Source: Tetranychus cinnabarinus (lineage: Eukaryota > Arthropoda > Arachnida > Trombidiformes > Tetranychidae). Taken from it: 64,000 bases of DNA. Positions 16,823 through 28,800 of the stretch are shown piece after piece. The position numbers were made by a program, and so were the translations under genes. Position 1 is the first letter of the stretch. Each line of letters begins with the position of its first letter. The stretch lies in the NCBI GenBank assembly GCA_022266195.1, contig WHVY01000002.1, forward strand, positions 10,183,001-10,247,000, in the 5' to 3' direction. Under the pieces are notes generated by a model. The model had not been told where the DNA came from. It searched no databases and saw only the letters and a list, made by a program, of their open reading frames with translations.

Positions 16823-17866
16823 TCAATTGGAAAACCATTTATGTGCGAAACTTAAATTAACGGAGACCGGAGAATTGATTTCTTGCTGTTTACTGCCGGT
16901 ATAAGTTAAATTTTTGTAAAACAAGTATAACCAGTGGACAGAGGGTACATATTTCTCATAACTTTCAGTAACACTTGATAATGTTGCTGATGATGATGAT
17001 GATGTCGTCAATTGAGGTACTAATTCATTAGATGGATTTGCGGTGACTTCTTCAATTCTAATGAATGGTGCTAAATTGCCTTCCAAAGAATTTACAATGA
17101 TTGGTTCTCGGTCTAAAAATCTAGCCACATGATCATTGCAAATTGTGTTCATCGCATTGTCAGATACATTTACCGGCTCAAGATAGTATACAGTTTTCAA
17201 ATTTTGACTAAAAAGCAACAGCCCATTATCATAGAAATCCCAATTTCCGGTATCATAATCATCATAATCGGACCAGTTTATGGTTTTACTGCAAATTTTT
17301 CTGTTGTCACACGAACCAATTCATCGACAGACACTTCAATAGACGATTCTTTTGCATCGAAAGTCAACTTATTCACGTCTTACGTGTAACAGTCAATCGT
17401 TAAGGTTGAATTGAATACATGTTCAAATCTAACCAAAATCAGGTTATACTTTGAAATGGTATTTTGTATTTCTGTTCGTTTGGCATACAAGGCAAAATGT
17501 TTACCTGTTAAATTAAATAAACTTAGTTTACATCGGTCCAAATTATCCCCGAAACTAAAACGAACACCCACCAGATAACTTTTTGTATCACCAATTTGTG
17601 AAATTGTAGCTTTTTTTATACAGCGTTCTAGTGAATTTACAAATATCTGAATTGTTGAAAATATTTTGATACTTTGATTTTTTTGCAGCATCAAGAAAAA
17701 TCGTCATGTTTCTTTTTATGGGTTGTTTTTGAAAAAAGGCGGTCACGTTTTGATAATTGTTATTTTTACTATATTTTAAACTTGAATAAATTTGTGCTCC
17801 CTCAAAATTGGTATAAAAGCACGGCTGAATAGCCATAAAGTGGTCATAAAAATTTAAACTAATCAA
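16823..17866 (-). pseudogene. Disrupted unknown ORF, about 340 codons
   Basis: Protein-like sequence runs leftward through several frames: 17866-17588, overlapping 17694-17380 in another frame, an in-frame TAA near 17393, further open frame to about 17285, a one-base shift, then an open frame to the stop at 16823. The last part contains a Tyr/Asp-rich stretch, a Ser-rich stretch and regular hydrophobic periodicity. I do not recognise a family. At least two frame changes and one stop mark it as decayed. It is divergent from the + strand ORFs starting at 17903, so both may come from one lost element. Confidence 0.5.
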
Positions 17867-17875
17867 GTAAAACCT
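17812..17875 (+). promoter_or_regulatory. TATA box plus leader motif, copy 1
   Basis: GTATAAAAGC at 17811-17820 is followed 52 bp later by CAAGTAAAACCT (17864-17875) and a CTTTTTTGCTTTTG stretch before the ATG at 17903. The same layout occurs at 18778-18844. Confidence 0.5.
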
Positions 17876-17902
17876 TAACTTCTTTTTTGCTTTTGTGAAA
17901 AA

Positions 17903-18514
17903 ATGTATCGTTTCCTTTACCCACCCGGAGAAGAAAGTTCTCTGATACTAGCATCAAACTTCAAAGTAAATATGAAGTTAAAATCTGGAGCAATAGTAAC
18001 GTTTACTGCTACCGATCTATTTAAAAGTATATTTGACTACGTTAAGACTGTTATTTTTAACCATCGTCCGCTAAATCCTCAATGCAGTCAAATTTCTGGA
18101 ATTAACGAATGGTATTCAGCAGCAAATCGCGCAATCACTCGTAACAACGACAAGTGTTGTTTGTGTTCAATTGGATTGAAAGTCACCAATTATAACGAAT
18201 TTTCAGCGACATCTTGTAAAATCAATGATGACGGACAGTTGGTAATTAGTCTTTCTCCTGCTTATTGGCATCATCACCTTAAAAGTATGGTTTCAAAGGC
18301 AACGTTTTCTATCTCTACGTATTTGTCATTCAAATTTTGCAATTTGAAGAATGGTCCGTACTTGGCGTTTCCTTGTTTAACTGGTGGAAAACCCGATCAA
18401 CCTTCAATGTACGATATTCTATGTAAAGCTGGAATTTATTTAACTCCTCGACCATTTGATTCAACTGAAACCGGTATATATTTGATTCACGGTTTTACCC
18501 AAGAAAACCATTAA
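17903..18514 (+). CDS. Unknown 203-residue protein of a decayed element
   Basis: The frame is open for 203 residues with convincing protein composition: a CCLC pair near residue 85, a YWHHH motif near 130, and a C-terminal segment rich in aromatic residues and Pro. No family is recognised. It follows a TATA box and leader motif repeated upstream of the next ORF group. The frame may once have continued into 18528-18776, which is in another frame, so it could be a truncated product. Neighbouring frames are disrupted; function is unknown. Confidence 0.5.
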   Translation: MYRFLYPPGEESSLILASNFKVNMKLKSGAIVTFTATDLFKSIFDYVKTVIFNHRPLNPQCSQISGINEWYSAANRAITRNNDKCCLCSIGLKVTNYNEFSATSCKINDDGQLVISLSPAYWHHHLKSMVSKATFSISTYLSFKFCNLKNGPYLAFPCLTGGKPDQPSMYDILCKAGIYLTPRPFDSTETGIYLIHGFTQENH

Positions 18515-18527
18515 ACGAGAATAAATT

Positions 18528-18776
18528 TTGGACAATGAAATGTTCAAAGACAAACCGTTCGAGATTAAATTCAACATTTTACGTAAAGATTCACAAATTC
18601 CAACCCAAACGACTCACACTTCTTTTTGTGAACCGAACGTCCACATCAGCCCAAATCTGATCAGACATGAAAAAGATAGTTGGATTATCACCTTGGGTAC
18701 ATTTGTATACATAATTGTATCAATTAATAATTACACAGATGTGTCTAGAATTGAAACAATGTTTACTCTTAAATGA
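18528..18776 (+). pseudogene. Possible frameshifted continuation of the 17903 ORF
   Basis: This 82-codon frame begins 13 bases after the stop of the preceding ORF, in a different frame and without a convincing start. Its sequence looks protein-like (FEIKFNILRK, then a hydrophobic TLGTFVYIIVSI strand). I read it as the C-terminal part of the same ancestral protein, cut off by a frameshift. No family is recognised. Confidence 0.4.
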
Positions 18777-18777
18777 G

Positions 18778-18844
18778 TATAAAAACGAACTGTTTTAAAA
18801 TTAAATTTATCATTAAAGTAATGGTTTAAAACCAAGTAAAACCT
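18778..18844 (+). promoter_or_regulatory. TATA box plus leader motif, copy 2
   Basis: TATAAAAA at 18778-18785 is followed 55 bp later by CAAGTAAAACCT at 18833-18844 and then ACTTGCTTTTGA. This mirrors 17812-17875, so two genes of one lost element shared a promoter design. Confidence 0.5.
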
Positions 18845-18875
18845 CTAGTCTTTACCCTCAACTTGCTTTTGATCA

Positions 18876-19184
18876 ATTGACGACCTCGACAGGATAGTCT
18901 GCCCACAACTCACAACACAACAGGCCCAATTAAATTTAGCTTTGAAAAAAATAAAATTTTCACGTAGAACCTTTAACCAATCTTTTTCAACAAAAAACCC
19001 TTCATCTCCTGTCGTCAAGCCTCATCAACCATCAGCCTCTCTCATCAATAATTCGCCTTCTCCTGAGGCACCCTAATCTTTTGTCAATTCGCCTTCTCAA
19101 CCGGCATCTTCCGCACTTGCTGCTTCAACTGCTGGTGGATCCTCTGCCTCATCAAAAAATTCGTCAAAATCCCATACTTTGTAG
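18876..19184 (+). pseudogene. Ser/Pro-rich ORF remnant with one in-frame stop
   Basis: A single frame from 18876 to TAG at 19182-19184 reads as a Leu/Gln/Lys-rich helical start (VCPQLTTQQAQLNLALKK), a basic patch (KIKFSRRTF), then a long Ser/Pro/Ala-rich tail. One TAA at 19074-19076 interrupts it. The composition is too biased and consistent to be chance. It follows the second copy of the TATA-leader motif, so it was probably the next gene of the decayed element. No family is recognised. Confidence 0.45.
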
Positions 19185-19594
19185 TGGGTCAGTAGACCAA
19201 AATAAGTAAAAAAACACTTCAACGTTTATATCATATACCTAGATTTGCTAGAAGCCAGGGCAGTTCCATAGAGGAAAACACTGAAAATAAATTGTAAAAA
19301 AATTTATGTTGAATTTATGTATCATATTCTATTAAAACATTACATTGTTTTTTATAGATCTACATGTAACTGTATATCATTTATTTTCTTGAAATTTCAG
19401 AATATTGTTTGGCATCTCGAGTCGCGAGGATTTACAATTTCGAGGATAATATTTCAACTCTATCCCAGTTATCCATCGTCCGAGTCATCAATATATTGAT
19501 ATTTTGAGAAATCGCCATTTTCATTTTCACATTTGTATATTATACACCAATAACATATATGCTAAGGTGGAATTCCGTGTTCCTCATCAAAAAG
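19185..19594. other. Gap without recognised features
   Basis: AT-rich; I see nothing coding or repeated here. Confidence 0.4.
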
Positions 19595-20410
19595 CTAATC
19601 GCATATAAGAGAAACGAACGGTCTGTCTATTTGAATAGTTTTTCCAGTCTCAGGATTTAACGCCTTTGAATAGTTATTACAACGAACACAGGATAAGAGA
19701 TACAAATTTTCTGAAATCCAGTCATCCATAGGTTCACCATTGAAGTTAATTTTCAAGTTGATCAATTCAACGGTTAATATACCAACATGAATAATAAAGG
19801 TATCATTATGTCTGAGACGAGTGAAAACTTCTTTATTTTGAATATTATCGAGAAAAACACAATTGGCAGCAGAATCATTGATTAAAATTTGAATTTCACT
19901 TATGTTGTTTAGTAACACCTTTAGATAACAATAAAGGGATATCTCCTATTGAACACTACGGATTATTCTTCAAAATTGGTTGCAAAACATCACAAAGAGC
20001 CAAGGAATCGTTGTATATATCAAATCCCAATGTTCGGATGAAATCAAAGTAGATAAATAGTAAAATGGATTAAATCTCCATTTAAACATAAATTTTTGCA
20101 CACTTACAATGGCAACTTTGATGATAAATTTCCCAATCTTCTTCTGAAATGTAACATTCTTCGATGTCAATATCCGCATCCGGAATCGAATGGACCAAAG
20201 ATGTGAACGTGCTTGTAACTGGTTGTAGTCTGTGAGCTATATTTCCAGGAATGTCTAATGTATCACCACAAGTTTTTAGTTCTTGAGTGAATCCTTTCCA
20301 TGGAGCTCCACTATCATCAATCAAGTTCGAAATATTATGGTAATTGCATGCAAACAATTTGCAATAATTAATGCAAGATGGAAAATAAAATCCACATACT
20401 GACGGCTTTT
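19595..20410 (-). CDS. Two candidate exons of an unknown Cys-containing protein
   Basis: Two - strand frames look coding. The upstream one (about 20410 to 20108) is rich in Cys and acidic residues (CGFYFPSCINYCKLFAC; DADIDIEECYISEEDWEIY) and ends at a consensus donor (TGTAAGTG). The downstream one (19918-19595) follows a pyrimidine-rich CTAAAG acceptor-like site and includes a CVRC pair. Direct joining at those sites does not keep frame, so the true splice sites differ, another exon is missing, or the gene is broken. No family is recognised. Confidence 0.35.
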
Positions 20411-20565
20411 CACCGATCCATTAGTATTCAACATAAGTTTCCAAACGCATAAAAACTTTATTTGTAGCCTAACAAATACTTACAAAAAGAACAGGGTCTT
20501 TGGGCTTCTTTATTTTTTGTTTTAATGATAGTTGTAAGTAGAATGAAATAAAGTGCTAAAAATAA

Positions 20566-20595
20566 GAGAGTTGCAAGCTTATCTTGCCAACTCTC
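20566..20595. repeat. Hairpin GAGAGTTG...CAACTCTC
   Basis: GAGAGTTGCAAG and CTTGCCAACTCTC form a stem of about 12 bp around a five-base loop (one bulge). A nearly identical hairpin is at 38366-38396. Both come just before related AT-rich sequence. Confidence 0.6.
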
Positions 20596-20597
20596 GA

Positions 20598-20841
20598 AAT
20601 AGGTTTCGGGTCACCTTTAGGGTGACATTTTTAGGTTCCTTTGTGCACAAGGTACGTAGGAAGATGATGATATGATGATGATGAAGATGAAATATATAAA
20701 GATAAAATGTAAAAATAATAGTTTAGTTTTTTTTAGTTTTTAATCTTTAGTGTAAACACCAATTACTCTTTTTAATAAAAGTCAGTTTGTTATCAATTAA
20801 TAAGTAAAATTTATAACCCAGTGCGTTAAAATTTTCCAGTT
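20598..20841 (+). repeat. Direct repeat copy 1 (~244 bp)
   Basis: This is nearly identical to 22410-22646, with a few substitutions and one short indel in the GATGATGATG tract. It contains GGGTCACCTTTAGGGTGACA (a small inverted repeat) and an AATAAAA signal. It may be an LTR-like repeat or a duplicated 3' UTR. Confidence 0.85.
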
Positions 20842-21388
20842 GGCGATCTTGCCAGGATAGCCGAGTTGGCTATCCGAACTTATAACTTGTGACAAGTTTA
20901 CCTCCTTGTTTGCTTTGTGAGTTTTGTGTTGCGTGGATCGTTAGGGATCGTTAGAGGTTAAGACTTAGTGTATTGGCGTGGCTATAACGTTTTGGTTTCA
21001 TCTTCACGTTATAGCAACGCAACTGAAACTTTGAAGATTAATCTCTTGCTAAGTCCCACCATGTCAAGTTTCGAATTAAAACCAATTGTAATTGATGATT
21101 AATTGAAGATTTGATGCCGTAAATTTTGTCAGACGACACAGTACGAATCCATTAGTTCAACTAATTGGAGTCACAGGAATGATGTCTTTTATTAGTCTAC
21201 TTTGTTTGTTTATTGGTTGCAAAATTAGAAATCAAAGAACGACCTATGTTCAGCCTAATAGAAAAACGCAAAACTTTGTCGGCCTGGTGACGAGAGGAAC
21301 CATTATGAAGGCCAAAAATCCGAAGAGTTACAATGTAGATCACCTTTATTAATCCAAAAATCTTTGTTTTCTTTAAATATTTTACAGA
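20842..21388. other. Gap between direct repeat and tandem ORFs
   Basis: No gene is seen. Two short hairpins are visible: GGATAGCC/GGCTATCC near 20857-20877, and a CTATAACG/CGTTATAG pair near 20980-21010. A pyrimidine-rich TTTTACAG acceptor-like site precedes the ORF at 21389. Confidence 0.4.
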
Positions 21389-21760
21389 ATGGACCATCAA
21401 AATAGATCCAGTCTGGCAAATTGGAGGCATGTTAAAGAGTATGCTGAGGAAAAAATTAAATTTTATAACGATCAGATATTAGACGATGAGTTCCCACTCC
21501 CAAGGCGTGTACGATATCGTTACATGCTGTATCTCGCCGTCTTGGAACTAATGCTAGAAGCTGCCATAACCTATAGAAAATTATATTTCAATAAACTACA
21601 TGGACACGGTAGAACCAGGAGATTTCAGGCCCTGGTTTGAGATATGTTTGTCGCACTAGAACAAATAGAGCGATACATAGAATGCAACAATTTAACTTTC
21701 TTCTATGCCATATTAAGAAAAGAATACATAGAAGAGTTTAAAAACTTTGTTCGATTTTAG
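21389..21760 (+). pseudogene. Tandem paralogue A, helical protein with in-frame TGA
   Basis: The frame reads 83 residues from ATG 21389 to TGA 21638-21640, then continues in the same frame to TAG 21758-21760, giving 124 codons in all. The sequence is helical and basic. It aligns along its length with the next ORF (21903-22271): NW/RW near the start, an RRR/RR patch in the middle, and a shared F(Y/Y)...(K)E(Y/I)..EF ending. The ATG follows a splice-acceptor-like TTTTACAG. The TGA makes this copy probably inactive unless read through. The family is not recognised. Confidence 0.5.
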
Positions 21761-21902
21761 TTATTTGAAAATTTAGAATAATTAATTGAAATGATTCCAT
21801 ATATTAATATGTTGTAAATGGAGACCATTTAGTAAAAATTTTTAACTAAATTGTACCTTCGATAAACTTTTCTAATTCATTTAATTCTTATTTTCTTTTA
21901 GC

Positions 21903-22271
21903 ATGGACTATATGCTAAATCGATGGTTGTCTATGAAGCGATCGGCTAATCTTCAGATTAAAATCATCAATAATATATTACAATCAGATGATATTCAACT
22001 CAACAATTCAGAAAGACGACGCTTTCTCGCTTCAAAAAGTGCTTGTCAGCAAATGGTTCATATCGTCGAGATTTATACGAGATATCATCAGGCAAAAGTT
22101 ACGAATCGGAGGAGAAGAATCCGGGATTTGATAACTCTCATTGGTATACTGATAGACGATTTTGAAGAATTGATGAATAAGTACCAGATGACTTATTATT
22201 ATTCCCTTTTTCCTAAGGAAATTTTGTATGAATTTAGCGATTTGGAAAATAATATTAATTTAGCGAACTAA
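21903..22271 (+). CDS. Tandem paralogue B, intact helical protein (122 aa)
   Basis: The intact frame has almost the same length as paralogue A before its stop is counted. It is a basic, all-helical protein with an RRRRIRDL patch near the centre and a Tyr-rich YYYSLFPKE segment near the end. The ATG follows TTTTCTTTTAG, again like a splice acceptor, so both paralogues may be spliced to an upstream leader. No domain is recognised. The pair sits between the ~240 bp direct repeats, suggesting a small mobile or amplified unit. Confidence 0.5.
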   Translation: MDYMLNRWLSMKRSANLQIKIINNILQSDDIQLNNSERRRFLASKSACQQMVHIVEIYTRYHQAKVTNRRRRIRDLITLIGILIDDFEELMNKYQMTYYYSLFPKEILYEFSDLENNINLAN

Positions 22272-22409
22272 TCCTTAAACATTAATTGTGAATGATTACT
22301 ATAAATGTTGTAAATAGTAATCATGTAGTCTAAAACTCGTAAATCATTACTTTTAACTTGTAACTTCATCATCATCTGAGCCATCACCTAATTAGCAAAA
22401 AGAGGGACT

Positions 22410-22646
22410 AATAGGTTTCGGGTCACCTTTAGGGTGACATTTTCAGGTTCCTTTGTGCACAAGGCACGTAGGAAGATGATGATATGATGATGATGAAATA
22501 TATAAAGAGAAAATGTAAAAATAATAGTTTAGTTTTTTTAGTTTTTAATCTTTAGTGTAAACACCAATTACTCTTTTTAATAAAAGTCAGTTCGTTATTA
22601 ATTAATAAGTAAAATTTATAACCTAGTGCGTTAAAATTTTCCAGTT
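22410..22646 (+). repeat. Direct repeat copy 2 (~237 bp)
   Basis: Second copy of the 20598-20841 repeat, in the same orientation. The two copies enclose about 1.57 kb with the paralogous ORFs. Confidence 0.85.
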
Positions 22647-22826
22647 AATAGAAAAAACTTCAAGGAAATGTATTGGCGAACTTACTAATTTTTTTGACTA
22701 CTTGTCGAATTGTTTTGCAGTTGTAACTCGAGTCCAATTTTTTATTTAAAGTATTCCATATAAATGAGCACATCTAGGAAAATCCTCTAGCTTAAAGCCT
22801 TTAACTCAATTCTCTATATAAATGCG

Positions 22827-22898
22827 AAAAAACTCGCGCTAGCTTACGCCATTGATTTATTCTGTATAAGGTTTAATGAATATCGAGCTGATCGAATA
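22827..22898 (+). pseudogene. Relic of the BTB-like element gene
   Basis: A short frame reads LALAYAIDLFCIRFNEY, which matches LAYALDFFGINFDEY of the BTB-like gene at 545-1097, and the DNA is also clearly similar. No longer frame survives. It shows that a second copy of the viral element, or a gene family shared with it, once existed here. Confidence 0.55.
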
Positions 22899-25800
22899 TA
22901 GGGATTGTGTCTGCATTTTATGCGTACAAAACCACCTCAATACAACACTGGTTACAAGTCCAAGATGTACATCAGTAGTTATCAGGGTTTTTGCGAGTGT
23001 ATTAAGTATTATGGGTGGTATAGATATTTCAAAAGTTAAAAGTCAAAAGTCAAAAGTGTGTGGAACTTTCAGAAAAAAAATCAAAATGATAACTTGCTAA
23101 AAGTTTTGCTGACCCTATCGATATGCTAAAAGGTAATTGCACAATTATACAATCAAAAAACAGCAAGTTACAGCACTTATAACTAAAATTATCGATTTTG
23201 AGGTAAGATGAAAAAATCAAATAATTGATTCCAAATAAATAGATTAAATTAAAAACTTACAATATTGCACAATCCATTCCACTTCTTTCTTGGCGTTATA
23301 AATATTCTCATTATAACTTGGTTCTCATAACTTTCTATTGCAAAATGAACCCAAATTTATTTTTTTCATCATTTCATTTTTCAGCGCATTTACACATTCT
23401 GATTTATTCTTTTAACTTGAAAGATTACCGGTATAATCATATCTATTATAAGTGATAATATTTGCATTGAAATCAGTGTAAGCACTGTATTTTTCGAGAG
23501 ATTTATAAGAAATTCTATACACAACACAAATACAGATAAAGATAAAGAAGAAAGTACCCGGGTAAGAAGAATCCCTGAATTTCATCTTTTATTTTTATGC
23601 ATCATTCTTTGATTATCTTGCATCAATCGCATCTCAGGCGATGAAAGGTAAACAGAAAAGATAATTTCTCATTCTTATCTGTCTCAACCTTTTTGTTTTA
23701 TTTTGTAAAAAAATAATTTCTATTAATAATTGATGTATTAATATATAATAATTGAAAAAGGTTACATAAATATTCAAAAAGTAAATGAAAAAAGGTATAT
23801 CAAAGTTACCAAGTTTATCTGATAACTTATTTACAAACTTTTTCATTTCTTCATTTCTCTTTTTCCATAAAAATCACTTTACTTCAGTCTTCTTTGTTTG
23901 CCCTTTTTTGTTCCGTTTCATAATAAACCAATACTCAGGCTTCACGGTAAGTTGACAGACAAAAAAGTGTTCTCAATGCTTTTCTGCTTTGGAAGGGAAA
24001 ACAAAAAGAAATACTAATTGGTATGAATAATTCAATTCTCACTTGAGAATAATCGGTTTGTAAAAAAACAGAAAATGGTAAATAGAGAAAAAAGACTAAC
24101 AGATGAAGATTGTCATGAGTAATTCATGCTGATTGAGTGTTTTTTAGGCTGTTTATTCTGCAAAAAATTCATGATAACATTTAGATTGTGAGAGTGGAGA
24201 AAAAGTAAAAAAAGTTTCATTGAAACTGGAGACAAATTAAATTCATATGACAATGAATGGAAAAGATGGAAAAAGGATGATGAAAATGGCATGAGATAAT
24301 GAGAAGAGAATAATGAGATGAAATGAAAGTTATTACAATAATAAACAAGAACATTGTTAAAGTATGATTTCAATAAAAGTAAATGATAGCTTTTTTTATA
24401 TCATGAAATATTTTGCTCTTTTCGAGTTTCAACAGAATAGAGTGAAGAAGAAAAAACTTGCAAAAATGAAAAGTAAAATGAATGGTAAGAAGCGAGACTT
24501 TTTTTGTTCTGAAACTTGATCTTGTCATAAAGATTTTGTGATTTTCAACTTTTCATTCAATTCTCGAGTGAGTTTCAAATGTCACAATTATGTCTGTCTA
24601 TTCGCATATAAAATGAAAAGTAAGTTTTTTTTCAAAAACTTTGTAAATCCATAAACAATGAAAGACGCGATAATTGGATAAAGTTTAGCTCTTGATGGAC
24701 TTAGGCTTTTGTCAACTCTAATTGTTTCATTGTTCATCATTGGCTTTCCAAGGCTTTTGTTGCTCACATTTATGTGGTCGATTGAGACGGATTAACATCT
24801 TTTTATCCATTAAATAGTGTTCAATTGATGATTAAATGATTGAAATTGAATTTAATTAGGAAATGGTGAGACACGATTCGATTGTTGCCAAGATAACTCA
24901 AATGTTTACATTATTGGATGAAAAGTTTGTGGTTTTTGGGAATCAACTTTTTTCTGGTCAATTTTTGTGGTCAATTTCTTTGGTCAACATGGTCAACTTT
25001 GGCAAACTTTCTCATCCAATTGACATTTTTTCTTATCAAACCATCAAAAGATTTTTCGATAATCACTATTGCATGTGATTATGAAGTCGAGTGGTCATAA
25101 TAATGATAATTGAATTGACCGATGGTAACATGATCTAGACATTAGTTGATAAAAATGGCAACAATGGAGCTTCTCAAGTTTCACATTTCACCTCTTTCGA
25201 TAATGATATCTGGATATCATTTTCTTGGTGATGAGATGAAAAGTTATTGCAAACATGAGTTGATATCCAAAGTCGAGTTTATCGAAAATTGATTTTGATA
25301 ATTATTCTTTAATCACTTGTGCAAGTAACAAAGAATAAATTTTTTACACTCGAGATGTAAGTCTAATTATATTAGCATTATCAAAGATGAAAAGGTGAAC
25401 AAGAGAATTGAATGAAAATATTAATTCGAAGTAAAAGGCAAGCAAGCAAGCAAGTGAGTGCAAGCATCATGAGTAACTCATGATGATGCATTTTCACATC
25501 TTTTATCATTAGTTAAGGGGTGATGATGAGGGTGATGGTGGTTGAGGAGGAAACGGAATGAAATTTTTTCTATTCACTGTTACTCCTGGCTGTGTGTGTC
25601 TGTGCATTACATGAGTAAGAATGTATCACAATATTGAACAAGCTTGTTACAAAGATGTAAACATGAGAAATGAGCAAAGAATTTAGTTGAACAGAAAAAT
25701 TTTCTCTTATTACTTTACACCCTTCCAATCTGACCAGAGCCTGGGAAGGCGAGATAAAGTTAAGGTGATCCAATAAATTAGGAAAACCCTCAATCCAATT

Positions 25801-28800
25801 GTAAGCCAATTTATAAATTCAGTTAGAGTGTGGATTGCGTTAATCTAACCAAGCAACCTTACCTTCCCATGTCTGTTACAGGGAGGGTTAAATACAATAT
25901 AATAATAATAATCATAAAATACATTCTGTAATATCGAGTATTGCATTTTACTTCAACTTTTTGCTCGTTACTTTTGCACATCTTTTTTCCATCCTCCTCA
26001 TCACAATCAGAATCTTTTCCTTCCCTGTTATTCACTCACGTCAATTTATCCCACCACATAGATTTTATCTCTTCTCGCATCTTGAGCAAAGATGAAAGTC
26101 TTTCCAAGCTCAACACCCAAGTCTGGATGTTTACACAATTTTTACCTTCTTTTTCTCTTTGATAACTAGCAATTCTGTAAAATAAATTGTGACTTTTGTG
26201 ACTCACTCCCAGCTCATAGCTACTGGCAAAGGCAAATTGGCTCAAGTCTCATCAATCTACTAAATGATCTGACAATTTTTTGTCGCAATTTAAAGCATCG
26301 CATTGATAAATATTTTTAGAATAAAAAAAATAAAATAAGATTTTCTCACTTCTTTCATCGGGAAAAACTGGGAAAATGAATGGAAAATGCTCAGTTCTGA
26401 TGAAGATTCTCAGTAATTTTCAGATAAACTTTTGCACCTAAAATTTATTCAAAGTTGAATCTGAAGCGAATCGACAATTTATCTGCTATTTTAATGGCAA
26501 TCAAATGTTATTATAAGAATGAGATAATGTTGTTTATACATGTGATAATCTTTTTCAATGTATTCACTTTGGATAACATTTTTGTAAATTCAATTTCGCT
26601 TTTCGTGATTTAAGATGATTGTTATCTTTTTTGATTACACCAGCCAAGGGTATGAAATGGTTAAAATATTGTACAAGTAAATGGTGTAAACATGGGTTTC
26701 CAATGTAATATTGATTTGGTTTGATGCTAAACAAAAACAAAAACAAACCTTTTCTCATTTCATCATCTAATATCAAATGTAAATTAAATAACAAGATGAA
26801 TACTGATTTTATTTCACTCACAATCACAAGTAATTTTGTCTATCTGATTCAATTAGATGAAGGAAGGAAAAACAAGTAAAGCCGAAAAGAGAGAAAAGAA
26901 AATAATCTTCATTTTTTCTTCTTCTTCACTCTGTCTTCCATGAAAACCACTTTACTTGTTCCCAGTTTTTCCTGCATTTACACAACCCAAATGCAAAAAG
27001 GGAAAAGGCTTGAATGTTTATACAACGATTACTATGATTATCATCGTTATTATTGTTATTATCATCATTAGATTTGTAAAGTAGGTTGGATCAGGAAAAG
27101 AAAGGGTTTGATCAGTCAAGGCGGAACGAACTCTTTCCATTGATGCGTGTTTCCATCCAATTTCGTGATTTACTCTTCATGAACATTTCGATTGAGTCGA
27201 AGGTGAAGCTTGGGCAAAAAAGGTTAACCTTGTTTACTGTTCATTATGAGCTGAGTTGGCAAACCTGGAAAGGTATATTAGAATGTAATCTGAATATTGG
27301 AATTCGAGTTCATTTGATTAAACTCGACTTGATGAGGCTCAATGAATTAGAAGAGATTTGTTTGCATTCAATTGAAACAAAATTGCAAGGGAAACATGAG
27401 ATGAGTTTGCTCTTTTTTTTCTTGTGAAAAGTTCATCAGTTCATGAGTTGTTTTAAAAATATGATTTGATAATAATTATGGCAATGGAACGAGAAAAAAG
27501 TAAATTTTTTTGCACTTCCTTTTTGTTGCCGTCATGTAATTTGAATATTTTATCATTGAAGGGTCACGTAAAATATCAATCTGATTGACAGTTTAGCTGA
27601 TGAATCACATGGAATGAACTGAATTATGTTGCAAATAATTTTCTATCCATAGTTGATTGGTTTGACAATTGGATTAATCAATATTCATTTTCTTGTTTCA
27701 CCATTCACTTTGAGTCAATCAAGTGGCCAACAATATAGAGGCACGCACAAAATGTAGTAAGATGATGGTGATGTTAATTTTTTATTAAACTTGAATGATT
27801 ATAAAAACAGTCAAGTGACTTGAATATTATTAGTGCGACTTTACATGGTTCACTATGAAGGGTATTAAGTTAAATCAAATGGTGCATCAAAGAGAAAGTA
27901 AAATATTGAACAATGATGCCAGTGCAAAATCAATATACAATTTTCATCTGTTGAGCGATTTGTTCCCATTGTATAAGATCATTTTTTGTATGAACAGTTT
28001 AGCAGGTTAAAGATTGAAAATGGATGATGATGAGTGTTGAAATGATAAAATAAATAAACATGATGATGTACATGTTTGTAAGTTTACGTGATATAATTTT
28101 AGATCAAAAGTCAACATCAGGAGAGGAGCATAATCAGGCACAAAAGGTTCAAAATTTCATCCCTCAAAGTTTAACTTCTGGGTTTAAAGTTTGGTCTTGA
28201 ATAGCCTTCACTTGCAAAGTTTGCGTAAAATCATTTTCTTAAAATCATTCATTTTTTTCAAATCTTAGCCCAATAAATATTGCAAAAACTCGATCGCTAT
28301 TTTAACAAGGAATATTGATTCGAAACTTGTATGAATTTGAAAATTGATGAGCGATTAATTAAGTCTATCTTTTAATTCAGTTGTTTTGCTTTTTGAGACT
28401 CTCTGTCGAGTTGTGTTTACAATAACAATTAATGTTGATTAGTTTGGTAAACACATTGGTTCTTCAGCAAAAGTAATTGTCTTTGTATCAGTTAATTACA
28501 GAAATAGTAGAAAAAAGTTTCGGTCTTTTGCATTCTTGTGCTTACAAGGGCTCGTACACACACAAGTTTTGATGGTGTACATCGGATCTCAAAACGTTCT
28601 TGAACTGCTTATACATGTTGGGGTATTGAACAGTTCAATTTAAGTAAATATATTACGTATGATTAGAAAATGACTATTATTTTTCGCTTATAACAGCTTA
28701 CTTACATCAATAACTTCATCACAATTTTTCAGATACAATATTGGGCTTCAATTGACTGCAAATTTTTTAAACCGAATGTAGTTGTGATACTAGAAGTGCA

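Noticed and set aside
19918..20108. Splicing of the two - strand exons at 20108 and 19918
   Set aside because: The donor is phase 1 and joining at the visible acceptor runs into a stop within seven codons.
27086..27427. 113-codon + strand ORF
   Set aside because: Ends in a poly-Phe run, has no motif, splice or promoter support, and lies in low-complexity DNA.
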